The translations under genes were made by a program, and so were the position numbers. A DNA stretch of 64,000 nt. Origin: Roseovarius amoyensis. Lineage in GTDB: Bacteria > Pseudomonadota > Alphaproteobacteria > Rhodobacterales > Rhodobacteraceae. How positions within the stretch are numbered: position 1 is the first letter of the stretch; each line of letters starts with the position of its first letter. Positions 11,823 through 20,426 of this stretch are shown here, in pieces. The stretch is taken from assembly GCF_003260265.1 (NCBI RefSeq), contig NZ_QITQ01000001.1, forward strand, positions 124,001 through 188,000. The letters are read 5' to 3'. Under the pieces are notes generated by a model that saw only the letters and a list, made by a program, of their open reading frames with translations, was not told the DNA's origin and did no database searches.

Positions 11823-13670
11823 ATGGCGGACGTCACCTCGCTTCACCAGCAGAAGCCACCGACCGCAAAAAAGCCTGCCGCAGCCGCCCGCGCCGGTCAG
11901 GCAGGCGCGCCGCAAACGGACGGCACAGACAACCCGTCGCACACGCATGTCACCATGGAACAGGCCCTGGACAAGTCGCTGAAGGCGGCGCAGGCGCGCC
12001 TTACCGGCGGGCTGTCGCCGATCGCCCTGATGGCGACCTATTCGGACTGGGCGCTTCATCTTGCGTCGGCTCCGGGCAAGCAATTGGAACTGCTTGAAAA
12101 GGCAGGCCGCAAGGCGTGGAAACTCGCCAACTATGCCACGTTCTGCGCGACCCATCCCGAAACCAGCCGAACCTGCATCGAGCCGTTACCGCAGGACCGG
12201 CGTTTCCGGGGCGAAGCCTGGCAGAAATGGCCCTTTAACGTCATGTCGCAGGCGTTCTTGCTGAACCAGCAATGGTGGCACAACGCAACGACCGGCGTCG
12301 AGGGCGTGACCAAGCAGCACGAAAACGTTGCCACCTTCGCGGCGCGGCAGGTGCTTGACGTGTTCTCGCCCTCGAATTTCGCCCTGACCAACCCGGAGGT
12401 TCTTGCCAAGACCGTTGCCGAGGGCGGTTGGAACCTCATGCGCGGCGCGCAGAATTTCGTCGAAGACGTGACGCGGTTGAACACCGGGCAACAACCGGTC
12501 GGGGCCGAGGCGTTCAAGGTCGGGGAAAACTTGGCGACCGCACCTGGCAAAGTGATCTACCGCAACCGCCTGATCGAGCTGATCCAGTACGCGCCGACCA
12601 CCGACAAGGTCCGCCCGGAACCCATCCTGATCGTTCCGGCCTGGATCATGAAATACTATATCCTCGACCTCAGCGAACATAACTCGCTGGTGCGGTATCT
12701 CACCGATCAGGGCTTCACGGTCTTCATGGTCTCGTGGAAGAACCCCGATACCGACGACCGCGACCTGGGGATGAACGACTATCTTTCCCTGGGCGTCATG
12801 GACGCCCTTGACGCTGTGAGCACGGTCACGAAAGGGCAGAAGGTTCACGCACTGGGCTATTGCCTTGGCGGCACGCTGCTGTCCATTGCCGCCGCCTCGA
12901 TGGCAAGGGACGGGGATGAGCGCCTGCAAAGCATGACATTGCTGGCGGCACAGGTCGATTTCACCGAGGCCGGGGAACTGACGCTGTTCATCAATGAAAG
13001 CCAGTTGACCTATCTCGAAGACCTGATGTGGGACCAGGGCTATCTGGACACCAAGCAGATGGCCGGGGCGTTTCAGTTGTTGCGTTCCAACGATCTGATC
13101 TGGTCGCGGGTGATCCATGACTACCTGATGGGCGAACGGTCCGAGATGATCGACCTCATGGCCTGGAATGCAGACGCCACGCGGATGCCCTACAGGATGC
13201 ATTCGGAATACCTGCGGAAACTGTTCCTGAAGAACGACCTGGCCGAGGGGCGCTATCTGGTCGAGGGCCGCCCGGTCGTGATCTCGGACATCCGCGCGCC
13301 GGTCTTCATGGTCGGCACCGAGCGCGACCACGTCGCGCCGTGGCATTCGGTCTACAAGTTCAACCTGCTATCGGACACCGACGTGACATTCGTGCTGACC
13401 AGCGGCGGGCACAATGCCGGCATCGTCTCGGAACCTGGCCACCCGCGCCGGCACTACCGGATCCAGTCCAGGACCAAGGACGCGCCCTATACCGACCCCG
13501 ACACCTGGCTGGCCGAGACGGAAACGACCGAGGGCTCGTGGTGGCCCGCCCTTGTCGGATGGCTGGCGCAACGGTCGGGCGATCCGGTCAAGCCGCCCTC
13601 TCTCGGAGCGAAGGCAAAGGGATACGCGCCGCTTTGCGACGCCCCCGGCACATATGTCTTTCAGGAGTGA
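11823..13670 (+). CDS. phaC: Class I poly(3-hydroxyalkanoate) synthase
   Basis: 615 residues from the ATG at 11823, with AGGAAAG nine bases upstream; a further upstream ATG in frame would place the start inside the FNR-box promoter. The alpha/beta-hydrolase lipase-like box is ALGYCLGG with Cys347; Asp502 (GTERDH) and His530 (SGGHNAGI) complete the triad with the spacing of class I enzymes. It polymerises (R)-3-hydroxyacyl-CoA into storage polyester. No phaA, phaB, phasin or PhaR gene is next to it; instead it leads a fabI-pta-ackA unit, so it is probably a second synthase for low-oxygen conditions. Confidence 0.92.
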   Translation: MADVTSLHQQKPPTAKKPAAAARAGQAGAPQTDGTDNPSHTHVTMEQALDKSLKAAQARLTGGLSPIALMATYSDWALHLASAPGKQLELLEKAGRKAWKLANYATFCATHPETSRTCIEPLPQDRRFRGEAWQKWPFNVMSQAFLLNQQWWHNATTGVEGVTKQHENVATFAARQVLDVFSPSNFALTNPEVLAKTVAEGGWNLMRGAQNFVEDVTRLNTGQQPVGAEAFKVGENLATAPGKVIYRNRLIELIQYAPTTDKVRPEPILIVPAWIMKYYILDLSEHNSLVRYLTDQGFTVFMVSWKNPDTDDRDLGMNDYLSLGVMDALDAVSTVTKGQKVHALGYCLGGTLLSIAAASMARDGDERLQSMTLLAAQVDFTEAGELTLFINESQLTYLEDLMWDQGYLDTKQMAGAFQLLRSNDLIWSRVIHDYLMGERSEMIDLMAWNADATRMPYRMHSEYLRKLFLKNDLAEGRYLVEGRPVVISDIRAPVFMVGTERDHVAPWHSVYKFNLLSDTDVTFVLTSGGHNAGIVSEPGHPRRHYRIQSRTKDAPYTDPDTWLAETETTEGSWWPALVGWLAQRSGDPVKPPSLGAKAKGYAPLCDAPGTYVFQE

Positions 13671-13675
13671 CAGAC

Positions 13676-14446
13676 ATGCTGGAAGCACTTCTGAAGGGCA
13701 AACGCGGGCTGGTTGTCGGCATCGCGAACGAGCATTCCATTGCCGCCGGTTGCGCCTTCGCCTTTCGCGCGGCCGGGGCCGAGGTTGCGGTTACCTATGC
13801 CAATGAAAAATCCAGGCCCTATGTCACCCCGGTGGCAGAGCAACTGGATGCCTCCCTGTTCCTGCCGCTGGATGTCGAGGCAGACGGCCAGATGGAGGCC
13901 GTGTTCGAGGCGATCAGGTCGAAATGGGACGTGCTGGACTTTGTCGTGCATTCTATCGCCTACTGTCCGAAGAACGACCTGCACGGTCCGGTCAGCGAAT
14001 GCTCCAAGGCCGGCTTTGCGCAGGCGATGGACATATCGGTGCATTCGCTGATCCGCATGACGCGGCTGGCCATCCCCCTGATGCCCAAAGGCGGCAGCAT
14101 CCTGACGATGAGCTATTACGGCGCTGAAAAGGTCGTCGATCATTACAACATCATGGGCCCGGTCAAATCCGCGCTGGAGGGGACCGTTCGCTACCTGGCG
14201 GCAGAGCTTGGCCCCAGGCAGATACGGGTGAATGCGATCTCGCCCGGCCCCCTCAGGACACGCGCCGGATCGGGCATCGATCATTTCGACGAACTGGTGG
14301 ATGCCGCGCAGAAACGGGCACCGGAACGAAGCCTCGTCAGTATCGAGGACGTGGGACATATCGCTGTCGGATTGGTCAGCGATCTGTCGTGCAAGGTCAC
14401 AGGCAACATTGCCTATGTCGATGGCGGCTACCACGTACAGGCCTAG
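13676..14446 (+). CDS. fabI: FabI-like enoyl-ACP reductase (SDR)
   Basis: 256 residues. The nucleotide-binding start is VVGIANEHSIAAGCAFAF and the FabI active-site signature is present: Tyr147/Tyr148 in MSYYGAE and Tyr157-x6-Lys164 in YNIMGPVK. It starts five bases after the phaC stop, with AGGAGTG overlapping that stop. In place of the usual housekeeping context it sits between a PHA synthase and a MaoC-Pta fusion. It may act as a paralogue working on enoyl-CoA or enoyl-ACP during anaerobic redox balancing (inference). Confidence 0.9.
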   Translation: MLEALLKGKRGLVVGIANEHSIAAGCAFAFRAAGAEVAVTYANEKSRPYVTPVAEQLDASLFLPLDVEADGQMEAVFEAIRSKWDVLDFVVHSIAYCPKNDLHGPVSECSKAGFAQAMDISVHSLIRMTRLAIPLMPKGGSILTMSYYGAEKVVDHYNIMGPVKSALEGTVRYLAAELGPRQIRVNAISPGPLRTRAGSGIDHFDELVDAAQKRAPERSLVSIEDVGHIAVGLVSDLSCKVTGNIAYVDGGYHVQA

Positions 14447-14557
14447 CCGCATACGCGCGTTGACCACAGGCAGCGTTATCCGGCCGGCACTCGGGGGCTG
14501 CAACGAACACCGGAACACCCATCCGCCGCACATCATTTCAGGACAAGGCAGGCATCC

Positions 14558-15955
14558 ATGCAATTCATCGAGAACAGAACCTATGACGAGCTGCAGATCG
14601 GCGACACGGCCGAGCTGACCCGCACGCTCCGCCCCCAGGACATCGAGCTGTTCGCCGCTGTCTCCGGCGACGTGAACCCGGCGCATGTCGATCAGGAATA
14701 CGCCAGCTCAGACATGTTTCACCGCGTCATCGCCCACGGCATGTGGGGCGGCGCGCTGATTTCCGCCGTCCTGGGAACCGAGCTTCCCGGCCCGGGGACG
14801 ATCTACCTGAACCAGAGCATCAGCTTTCGCGCGCCGGTCGGCGTGGGGGATACGGTGACCATCCGCGTGACGGTCAGGGAAAAGAACGACAAGCACCACC
14901 ACGTCACGCTGGACTGCGAGTGTATCAACCAGGACGGCAAGACCGTCATCGAGGGGCAGGCACTGGTGATCGCCCCGACGAAAAAGGTTCGCCGCCCGCG
15001 TGTTCCCCTGCCCGAGGTCCACATTCATGAACGGGGGGCGCGGTTCAACGATCTGATCAGGGCCACCGCCGCGCTGACGCCAGTACGCACAGCGGTCGTT
15101 CACCCCTGCGATTCCCTGTCGCTAGAAGGGGCGATTCAGGCCGGGGCCAAGGGGTTGATCGTGCCCGTTCTGGTCGGCCCCAGGGCCAAGATCGAGGCCG
15201 CCGCCGCTGAGACCGGCTGCGACCTGAGCGGGATCGAGATCGTCGACGTGCCGCACAGCCATGCCGCCGCCGAAACCGCCGTTGCGCTGGCGCGCGCGGG
15301 CAAGGTCGACATGCTGATGAAGGGCAATATCCACACCGATGAATTGCTGAAACCGGTGATGAACAAGGAAACCGGCCTGCGCACCGAACGCCGGATGAGC
15401 CATGTCTTTGCGCTTGACGTGCCCGACTATCCCAAGCCGCTGTTGATCAGCGACGCGGCGATCAACATCTTTCCCGACCTGCAAACCAAGCGCGATATCG
15501 TTCAGAACGCCATTGACCTGGCCCTCGCCCTGGGCATCGAACTGCCCAGGGTCGCGTTGCTGTCGGCGGTCGAGAACGTGACCGCAAGCATCCCTTCGAC
15601 TGTCGATGCCGCCGCGCTGTGCAAGATGGCGGACCGGGGCCAGATCACCGGGGGTGCGCTTGACGGGCCGCTTGCCTTTGATAATGCCGTTTCCAGATCG
15701 GCCGCCGAGGCAAAAGGCATCCACTCGGAAGTTGCCGGCCAGGCCGATATCCTGATCGTTCCGGACCTGGAGGCGGGAAACATGGTGGCGAAACAGCTGA
15801 TCTATCTCGCCGGCGCGGATGCGGCCGGGATCGTCCTGGGTGCGCGCATCCCGATCGTGCTGACCAGCCGGGCAGACGGCGTCATGTCGCGGCTGGCCTC
15901 GGCGGCGATGGCGCAGCTCTTTTTCCACCGCAGGCTGATGGGCGACATGTCATGA
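14558..15955 (+). CDS. Bifunctional MaoC-like hydratase / phosphate acetyl(butyryl)transferase
   Basis: 465 residues with two domains. Residues about 1-150 are a MaoC hot-dog hydratase with the catalytic Asp and His in SGDVNPAHVDQEY and the HGMWGGALIS helix. Residues about 165-465 are a PTA/PTB phosphotransacylase (KGNIHTDELLKPV, ISDAAINIFPDLQTKRDIVQNA, PDLEAGNM). It could hydrate enoyl-CoA to (R)-3-hydroxyacyl-CoA, the PhaC substrate, and exchange CoA for phosphate, feeding the overlapping acetate kinase. The gene follows fabI by 111 bases and overlaps ackA as ATGA. Confidence 0.92.
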   Translation: MQFIENRTYDELQIGDTAELTRTLRPQDIELFAAVSGDVNPAHVDQEYASSDMFHRVIAHGMWGGALISAVLGTELPGPGTIYLNQSISFRAPVGVGDTVTIRVTVREKNDKHHHVTLDCECINQDGKTVIEGQALVIAPTKKVRRPRVPLPEVHIHERGARFNDLIRATAALTPVRTAVVHPCDSLSLEGAIQAGAKGLIVPVLVGPRAKIEAAAAETGCDLSGIEIVDVPHSHAAAETAVALARAGKVDMLMKGNIHTDELLKPVMNKETGLRTERRMSHVFALDVPDYPKPLLISDAAINIFPDLQTKRDIVQNAIDLALALGIELPRVALLSAVENVTASIPSTVDAAALCKMADRGQITGGALDGPLAFDNAVSRSAAEAKGIHSEVAGQADILIVPDLEAGNMVAKQLIYLAGADAAGIVLGARIPIVLTSRADGVMSRLASAAMAQLFFHRRLMGDMS

Positions 15956-17133
15956 GCGGCGTGTTCCTGGCCCTGAACGCCGGATCGTCGAGCATCAAGT
16001 TCGCCGTCTTCGACGCCGACACGGAAACCACGACCCCGCGGATCAAGGGCGCGGTCGCGGGGGTCGGGCGGACGCCAGCCTTTTCCGCCCGCGACGCGGG
16101 CGGCACGGCGCTGGATGCCGGCGCGTTGGCGTCGCTGGATGTATCGGCCGGCCACGAGGCGGTGATCTCGCTCCTGCTGCCCTGGCTTGCGGCCCATACC
16201 GCCGACCGGCCGCTTCGGGCGGTGGGGCACCGGGTTGTCCATGGCGGGCAGGCATTTGCCGGGCCGACGCTGGTTTCCGCGCCGGTGCTGCAACAGCTTG
16301 CCGAACTCGAACCCCTTGCACCGCTGCACCAGCCGCATAACGTCGCGGCGATCCGCGCCGTTGCGAAATGGCGCCCGGATGTTGCGCAAGTCGCCTGTTT
16401 CGACACCAGCTTTCACCGCAGCCAGGACCGGCTTGCGCAGCTCTTTGCCCTGCCCCGCGCCCTGAGTGACGAGGGGGTCATCCGCTACGGGTTCCACGGC
16501 CTGTCCTACGACTATATCGCCGGCATCCTGCCAGGGCATCTTGGCAACCGCGCATCGGGACGCGTGATCGTCGCCCATCTCGGCAACGGCTCCAGCATGT
16601 GCGCGATGAAGGACCGCAAAAGCGTGGCCACCAGCATGGGCTTTACCGCGCTGGACGGGCTGATGATGGGGCGGCGCTGCGGCGCGCTGGACCCCGGCGT
16701 CGTGCTGTACCTGATGCAGGCCAGGGGCATGAAGGCGGCGGAAATCGAGCATCTGCTCTACAAGCAGTCCGGCCTGCTGGGCGTCTCGGGGCTGAGCAAC
16801 GACATGCAGGTTCTGCAAGACAGCGACGACCCGCACGCGAAGGAAGCGATTGACCTGTTCTGCTATCGCGCCGCCAGCAGCCTGGCCGGGCTCGTGCCCG
16901 CGATCGGCGGGCTGGACGCTTTGGTATTCACCGCCGGCATCGGCGAGAATTCGGCGCCGGTTCGCAAGCTGATCTGCGAACGGCTGGGCTGGCTGGGCAT
17001 CGAGTTGGACGACGCGGCGAACGACCGGCACGCAACCCGCATCAGCACCGTGCGATCCGGGGTCGAGGTGCTGGTCCTGGCCACGAACGAAGAGGCCGTT
17101 GTCGCAAAGACATGTCGGGACCTCATGCGCTGA
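15952..17133 (+). CDS. ackA: Acetate kinase (or butyrate/propionate kinase)
   Basis: 393 residues of the ASKHA family: ALNAGSSSIKFAVFD, HRVVHGGQ, CFDTSFH, HLGNGSS, GFTALDGLMMGRRCG and GIGENS are all intact. It turns acyl phosphate and ADP into acid and ATP. The four-base overlap with the phosphotransacylase gene makes the pair a substrate-level phosphorylation module. It ends the phaC unit; no clear terminator hairpin follows, only a short tandem duplication across the stop codon. Confidence 0.94.
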   Translation: MSGVFLALNAGSSSIKFAVFDADTETTTPRIKGAVAGVGRTPAFSARDAGGTALDAGALASLDVSAGHEAVISLLLPWLAAHTADRPLRAVGHRVVHGGQAFAGPTLVSAPVLQQLAELEPLAPLHQPHNVAAIRAVAKWRPDVAQVACFDTSFHRSQDRLAQLFALPRALSDEGVIRYGFHGLSYDYIAGILPGHLGNRASGRVIVAHLGNGSSMCAMKDRKSVATSMGFTALDGLMMGRRCGALDPGVVLYLMQARGMKAAEIEHLLYKQSGLLGVSGLSNDMQVLQDSDDPHAKEAIDLFCYRAASSLAGLVPAIGGLDALVFTAGIGENSAPVRKLICERLGWLGIELDDAANDRHATRISTVRSGVEVLVLATNEEAVVAKTCRDLMR

Positions 17134-17153
17134 ATTGCAGGCGAATTGCAGGC
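17132..17153 (+). repeat. Perfect 11-bp tandem duplication across the ackA stop
   Basis: GAATTGCAGGC occurs twice without a gap, beginning at the second base of the ackA TGA stop. It leaves the reading frame unchanged. The 17154-17318 stretch after it holds no gene. Confidence 0.8.
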
Positions 17154-17318
17154 CGGGGGCGCGGAAACGACGCCTTCTGGCGGTGTTGTTGCAACTATCA
17201 TCATGGATTCCCTTTGCGAATCCAGCGATGTAGCTGATGCACATGCCCAGGCCTTTTCTGCCCTCGGCAAGGTCAAGATCTGCCTGACGTTAGCACCAAT
17301 GGGCTAGTCGAGGACGCC

Positions 17319-17428
17319 TGAACCGCCCCGGGTTTACCGGAGAGCAGGACACTCAAAGGATGAGCCCTGTGACGAAGAGACGATTCACCCCGCCTGCCCG
17401 GCTGAACCTCGCAAGCGCGTTGGGCTGA
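17319..17428 (+). mobile_element. IS3-family remnant: left inverted-repeat end plus start of orfA
   Basis: A terminal-repeat-like stretch (17319-17342, core CCCCGGGTTTACCGG) is followed 17 bases later by ATG at 17360. The reading MSPVTKRRFTPPARLNLASALG-stop begins like an IS3-family OrfA (KRRF-T/S-P) and then loses similarity after about ten residues. The repeat matches 20 of 24 bases with one at 45136-45159, beside an IS3-type orfB fragment. The gap 17134-17456 has no intact gene. Confidence 0.6.
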
Positions 17429-17456
17429 CATTGACGTACTGACCGGGGACCGCCCG

Positions 17457-18884
17457 TCACTCCATCGCGGCCATACGTAGCCCCAAAGAGGCACGATAGC
17501 GCGGATCGCCTGTCAGGCTGTGCAGGTTGTCCAACACCGCCAGAACCCGGCCAAGGCCAATCTCGCGGGCCCATTCGATCGGCCCATTCGGATAGTTCAC
17601 GCCGAACCGCATCGCAGTGTCAACGTCGCTTTCGCTGGCCACGCCCTGCAACACGGCCTCGAACCCCTCGTTGGCCAGCATCGCAACGGTGCGCATCACC
17701 ACCAGCCCCGGCCAATCAGGCAGCGGAGTGCAGGCGGTGCCCTGCCCCTGCAACGTAGCTGTGACCCGTGCCACGACATCCTGCGGCACATCCGGCGAGA
17801 TGGCAAAACCCAGACGCTGCGCCGGCCCGTCGCTGTTCAGCAGGTCCAGCACCATCACCGGCGCGCCCCGGTCTCGCGCGATCTCGCGTGCAAGCCGCCC
17901 GTCGCTTTGGATGATATGGGTGCCTTCGATCACGCAGGGCTGACCGGGGTCGATAGGGGCTGGCTGGACAAGGGCAGGGTCGGCGGGCAGGGTCTGTGCC
18001 ACGGGTGGGGGGGCGCCTTTGGCATAGTCATAAAATCCGCGCCCCGATTTGCGCCCCAGATGCCCCGCGTTCACCAGTTCCATCTGCGCCAGTGACGGGC
18101 GAAACCGCGGATCGTGGTAAAACGCTTCGAACACCGACTGGCTTACGGCATAGTTCACATCATTGCCGATCAGGTCCATCAGGGCGAATGGCCCCATGCG
18201 AAACCCGCCGCCTTCTGTCATCAGCGCATCCAGCATTACCGGGGTGGCAACCTTTTCTTCAAAAAGGCGCAGTGCCTCGGCATAGAACGGACGGGCAACG
18301 CGGTTCACGATAAAACCGGGGGTCGATTGAGCGTGCACCGCAACCTTGCCCCAGTTGCCCGCCAGATCGAACACCGTTTGCGCCACCTCGGGTGCCGTGG
18401 CCCGGCCCGACACGACCTCGACCAATTTCATCACCGGCGCCGGGTTGAAAAAATGCATCCCCACCATCCGTCCCGGCGCCGCAAGGACGCGGGCGATGGA
18501 GGTCACCGAAATCGATGACGTGTTTGTCGCCAGTATCGCATCGGTGGCGACGATCTTTTCCAGTTCGGCAAAAACCTTTTGCTTGACCGTCAGATCCTCG
18601 ACGATGGCCTCGATCACCAGACCGGCCTCGGCCAGATCGGCCAGATCGGCCACCGGGCGGATGCGATCCAGCAGGGCCTTGGCGTCGTCGGCTGTCATCT
18701 TGCCGCGCTCCACGCGGCTGTCCAGCCGCTGTGACAGCCCGGCTTTGGCCTTGCAGGCAGCATCGGGGGCGACATCATGCAACAGAACGATATGGCCGTG
18801 AGAGGCGGCAAGCTGCGCAATCCCCACGCCCATCGTGCCCGCACCGATTACCGCGATGGTCCGTTTCCAGTCTGTGGCAGGCAT
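17457..18884 (-). CDS. 3-hydroxyacyl-CoA dehydrogenase
   Basis: 475 residues. The N-terminal Rossmann fold begins VIGAGTMGVGIAQLAASHGH; the family signature HFFNPAPVMKLVEVVSG carries the catalytic His with the downstream Glu/Asn elements; two C-terminal dimerisation domains follow, as in PaaH-type or FadB-like long forms. It oxidises 3-hydroxyacyl-CoA to 3-oxoacyl-CoA with NAD. It is the last gene of the nine-gene sigma-54-type operon, six bases after the second dehydrogenase. Acting on 3-hydroxypimelyl-CoA would fit the cluster (inference). Confidence 0.9.
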   Translation of the reverse strand: MPATDWKRTIAVIGAGTMGVGIAQLAASHGHIVLLHDVAPDAACKAKAGLSQRLDSRVERGKMTADDAKALLDRIRPVADLADLAEAGLVIEAIVEDLTVKQKVFAELEKIVATDAILATNTSSISVTSIARVLAAPGRMVGMHFFNPAPVMKLVEVVSGRATAPEVAQTVFDLAGNWGKVAVHAQSTPGFIVNRVARPFYAEALRLFEEKVATPVMLDALMTEGGGFRMGPFALMDLIGNDVNYAVSQSVFEAFYHDPRFRPSLAQMELVNAGHLGRKSGRGFYDYAKGAPPPVAQTLPADPALVQPAPIDPGQPCVIEGTHIIQSDGRLAREIARDRGAPVMVLDLLNSDGPAQRLGFAISPDVPQDVVARVTATLQGQGTACTPLPDWPGLVVMRTVAMLANEGFEAVLQGVASESDVDTAMRFGVNYPNGPIEWAREIGLGRVLAVLDNLHSLTGDPRYRASLGLRMAAME

Positions 18885-18890
18885 GGGGTG

Positions 18891-20426
18891 TTATCCTTTC
18901 ACCAAATCAGGGCCGACAGGGGCCTGCGCCTGACGGGCGCTGGCCACCACGGCACGGCGCTCGGGCGCATAGCCGGGCAGCCCCGTCATGGCATAGAGCG
19001 CCGATGTCACGTCAAAATGCCGGGCGAGACCACCCCGCGTGACCCGTTCGATCGGACCGTCAGGATAGCCAAGGCCCAGCTTGCAGGTCTTGTCCATATC
19101 CTCGGCAGTGGCCAGCCCCTCATCAAGAAACCGCAGCGCATCATTGTATTTGGGCCGCACAAGGCGGTCGATGATGCGCCCCGGCTGATCGGCACAGACC
19201 ACCACGTCAAAGCCGGCCACCTCGAAGATCGCGCGCGCCGCATCCAGCGCGGCGGGGTCGGTTGCGGGCTGACGCACCAGTTCGATCAGGTTCGACGGGG
19301 CGTCATTGCCGTTTCGATAGCGTGCAAAGCCAACCACGTTAGAGCCTTCGCGGCCCATATCCTCGCCAGTGTGAACGCCAAGACATTCGGTATCCAGTTC
19401 CACCAGCACGGCGATTTTCGACGGGTCGGGGGCATACCCGCCCCCCAGATGCACCGTTACATCGCCCTGATCCGCAGCGCGGTCCGCAAACCCATCGCTG
19501 GGCGGGAAAGAGCGGCTTTCGCCTGATGAGGCCACGGTGAAATCGGGGGCGGTTTCGGCACGCGGGCGGTTTTGCCCGGTCAAAAGCCCCTGCCCCGATT
19601 TCTTTCCCAGCCTGCCGGCAGCCACCATCCGGCGCAGCAAAGGCGGCACCGAGGCGCGGCGATCCAGCGTGATCGGATAGAACGCCTCGCCCAGCAAAAC
19701 TTGCGTATCCAGTCCAATCAGGTCCAGCAAAGTGCAAGGGCCCATCTTGTAACCCAGCCCGCTTTTGATGGCGGTGTCGATATCTTCGGGCGTGGCCAAC
19801 CCCGCCTCGATCGCGCGGATAACGTCATTGTTGAACGGCACCAGCAGCGCATTCAGGATAAAGCCCGGCTTGTCCTGGGTTTCCACCGGAAGCTGCCCGG
19901 CGGCTTCGGTCCACGCCCATGCGTCGCGAAACGTCTCGTCAGAGGTGTTCAGGCCGCGCGACATCTCGATCAGCTTCATTAGTTCGGCAGGCAGGCAGAA
20001 ATGCATGCCTACAACCCGATCCTCGCGACCGCAGCCACTGGCAATCTGGGTGATCGACAGGGTCGAGGTGTTGGAGGCAAAGATCGTCTGCGGCTTGCAG
20101 ATCGCGTTCAGCTCTCTGAACAGGGCCTGTTTTACCTCAAGGTTCTCATAGATCGCCTCGATCACCAGATCGCAATCGGCCAGGTCGGCCAGATCGGTGC
20201 TGTCGTGCAGACGGGCCAGCGTGTCGTCGCGCTGGCTTTCAGACATGCGCCCACGCTCCACCGATTTATCAAAGAACTTTTCCCCCGCTGCTCGCGACCG
20301 GGCCAGTGCCTCTGAATACTGGTCAAAGCGAATGGTTTCAAACCCGCTGCGCGCCGCCACAAGGGCAATACCCGCACCCATGGTGCCGCCTGCGCCGCAA
20401 ACCGCGACCTTTCTGATTCGGGTCAT
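18891..20426 (-). CDS. 3-hydroxyacyl-CoA dehydrogenase paralogue (divergent)
   Basis: 511 residues from the ATG at 20424-20426, overlapping the acyl-CoA dehydrogenase stop as ATGA. The Rossmann motif is CGAGGTMGAGIALVAARSGF. The usual HFFNP signature is changed to HFCLPAELMKLIEMSRG, and there is a second C-terminal domain (PGRIIDRLVRPKYNDALRFLDEG). It is not a simple duplicate of the adjacent 475-residue enzyme, so the pair probably handles different 3-hydroxyacyl-CoA intermediates. Confidence 0.87.
   Translation of the reverse strand: MTRIRKVAVCGAGGTMGAGIALVAARSGFETIRFDQYSEALARSRAAGEKFFDKSVERGRMSESQRDDTLARLHDSTDLADLADCDLVIEAIYENLEVKQALFRELNAICKPQTIFASNTSTLSITQIASGCGREDRVVGMHFCLPAELMKLIEMSRGLNTSDETFRDAWAWTEAAGQLPVETQDKPGFILNALLVPFNNDVIRAIEAGLATPEDIDTAIKSGLGYKMGPCTLLDLIGLDTQVLLGEAFYPITLDRRASVPPLLRRMVAAGRLGKKSGQGLLTGQNRPRAETAPDFTVASSGESRSFPPSDGFADRAADQGDVTVHLGGGYAPDPSKIAVLVELDTECLGVHTGEDMGREGSNVVGFARYRNGNDAPSNLIELVRQPATDPAALDAARAIFEVAGFDVVVCADQPGRIIDRLVRPKYNDALRFLDEGLATAEDMDKTCKLGLGYPDGPIERVTRGGLARHFDVTSALYAMTGLPGYAPERRAVVASARQAQAPVGPDLVKG

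Noticed and set aside
13340..13675. Upstream extension of the fabI frame giving a 368-residue protein
   Set aside because: It overlaps phaC entirely; the conserved start and the ribosome-binding site are at 13676.
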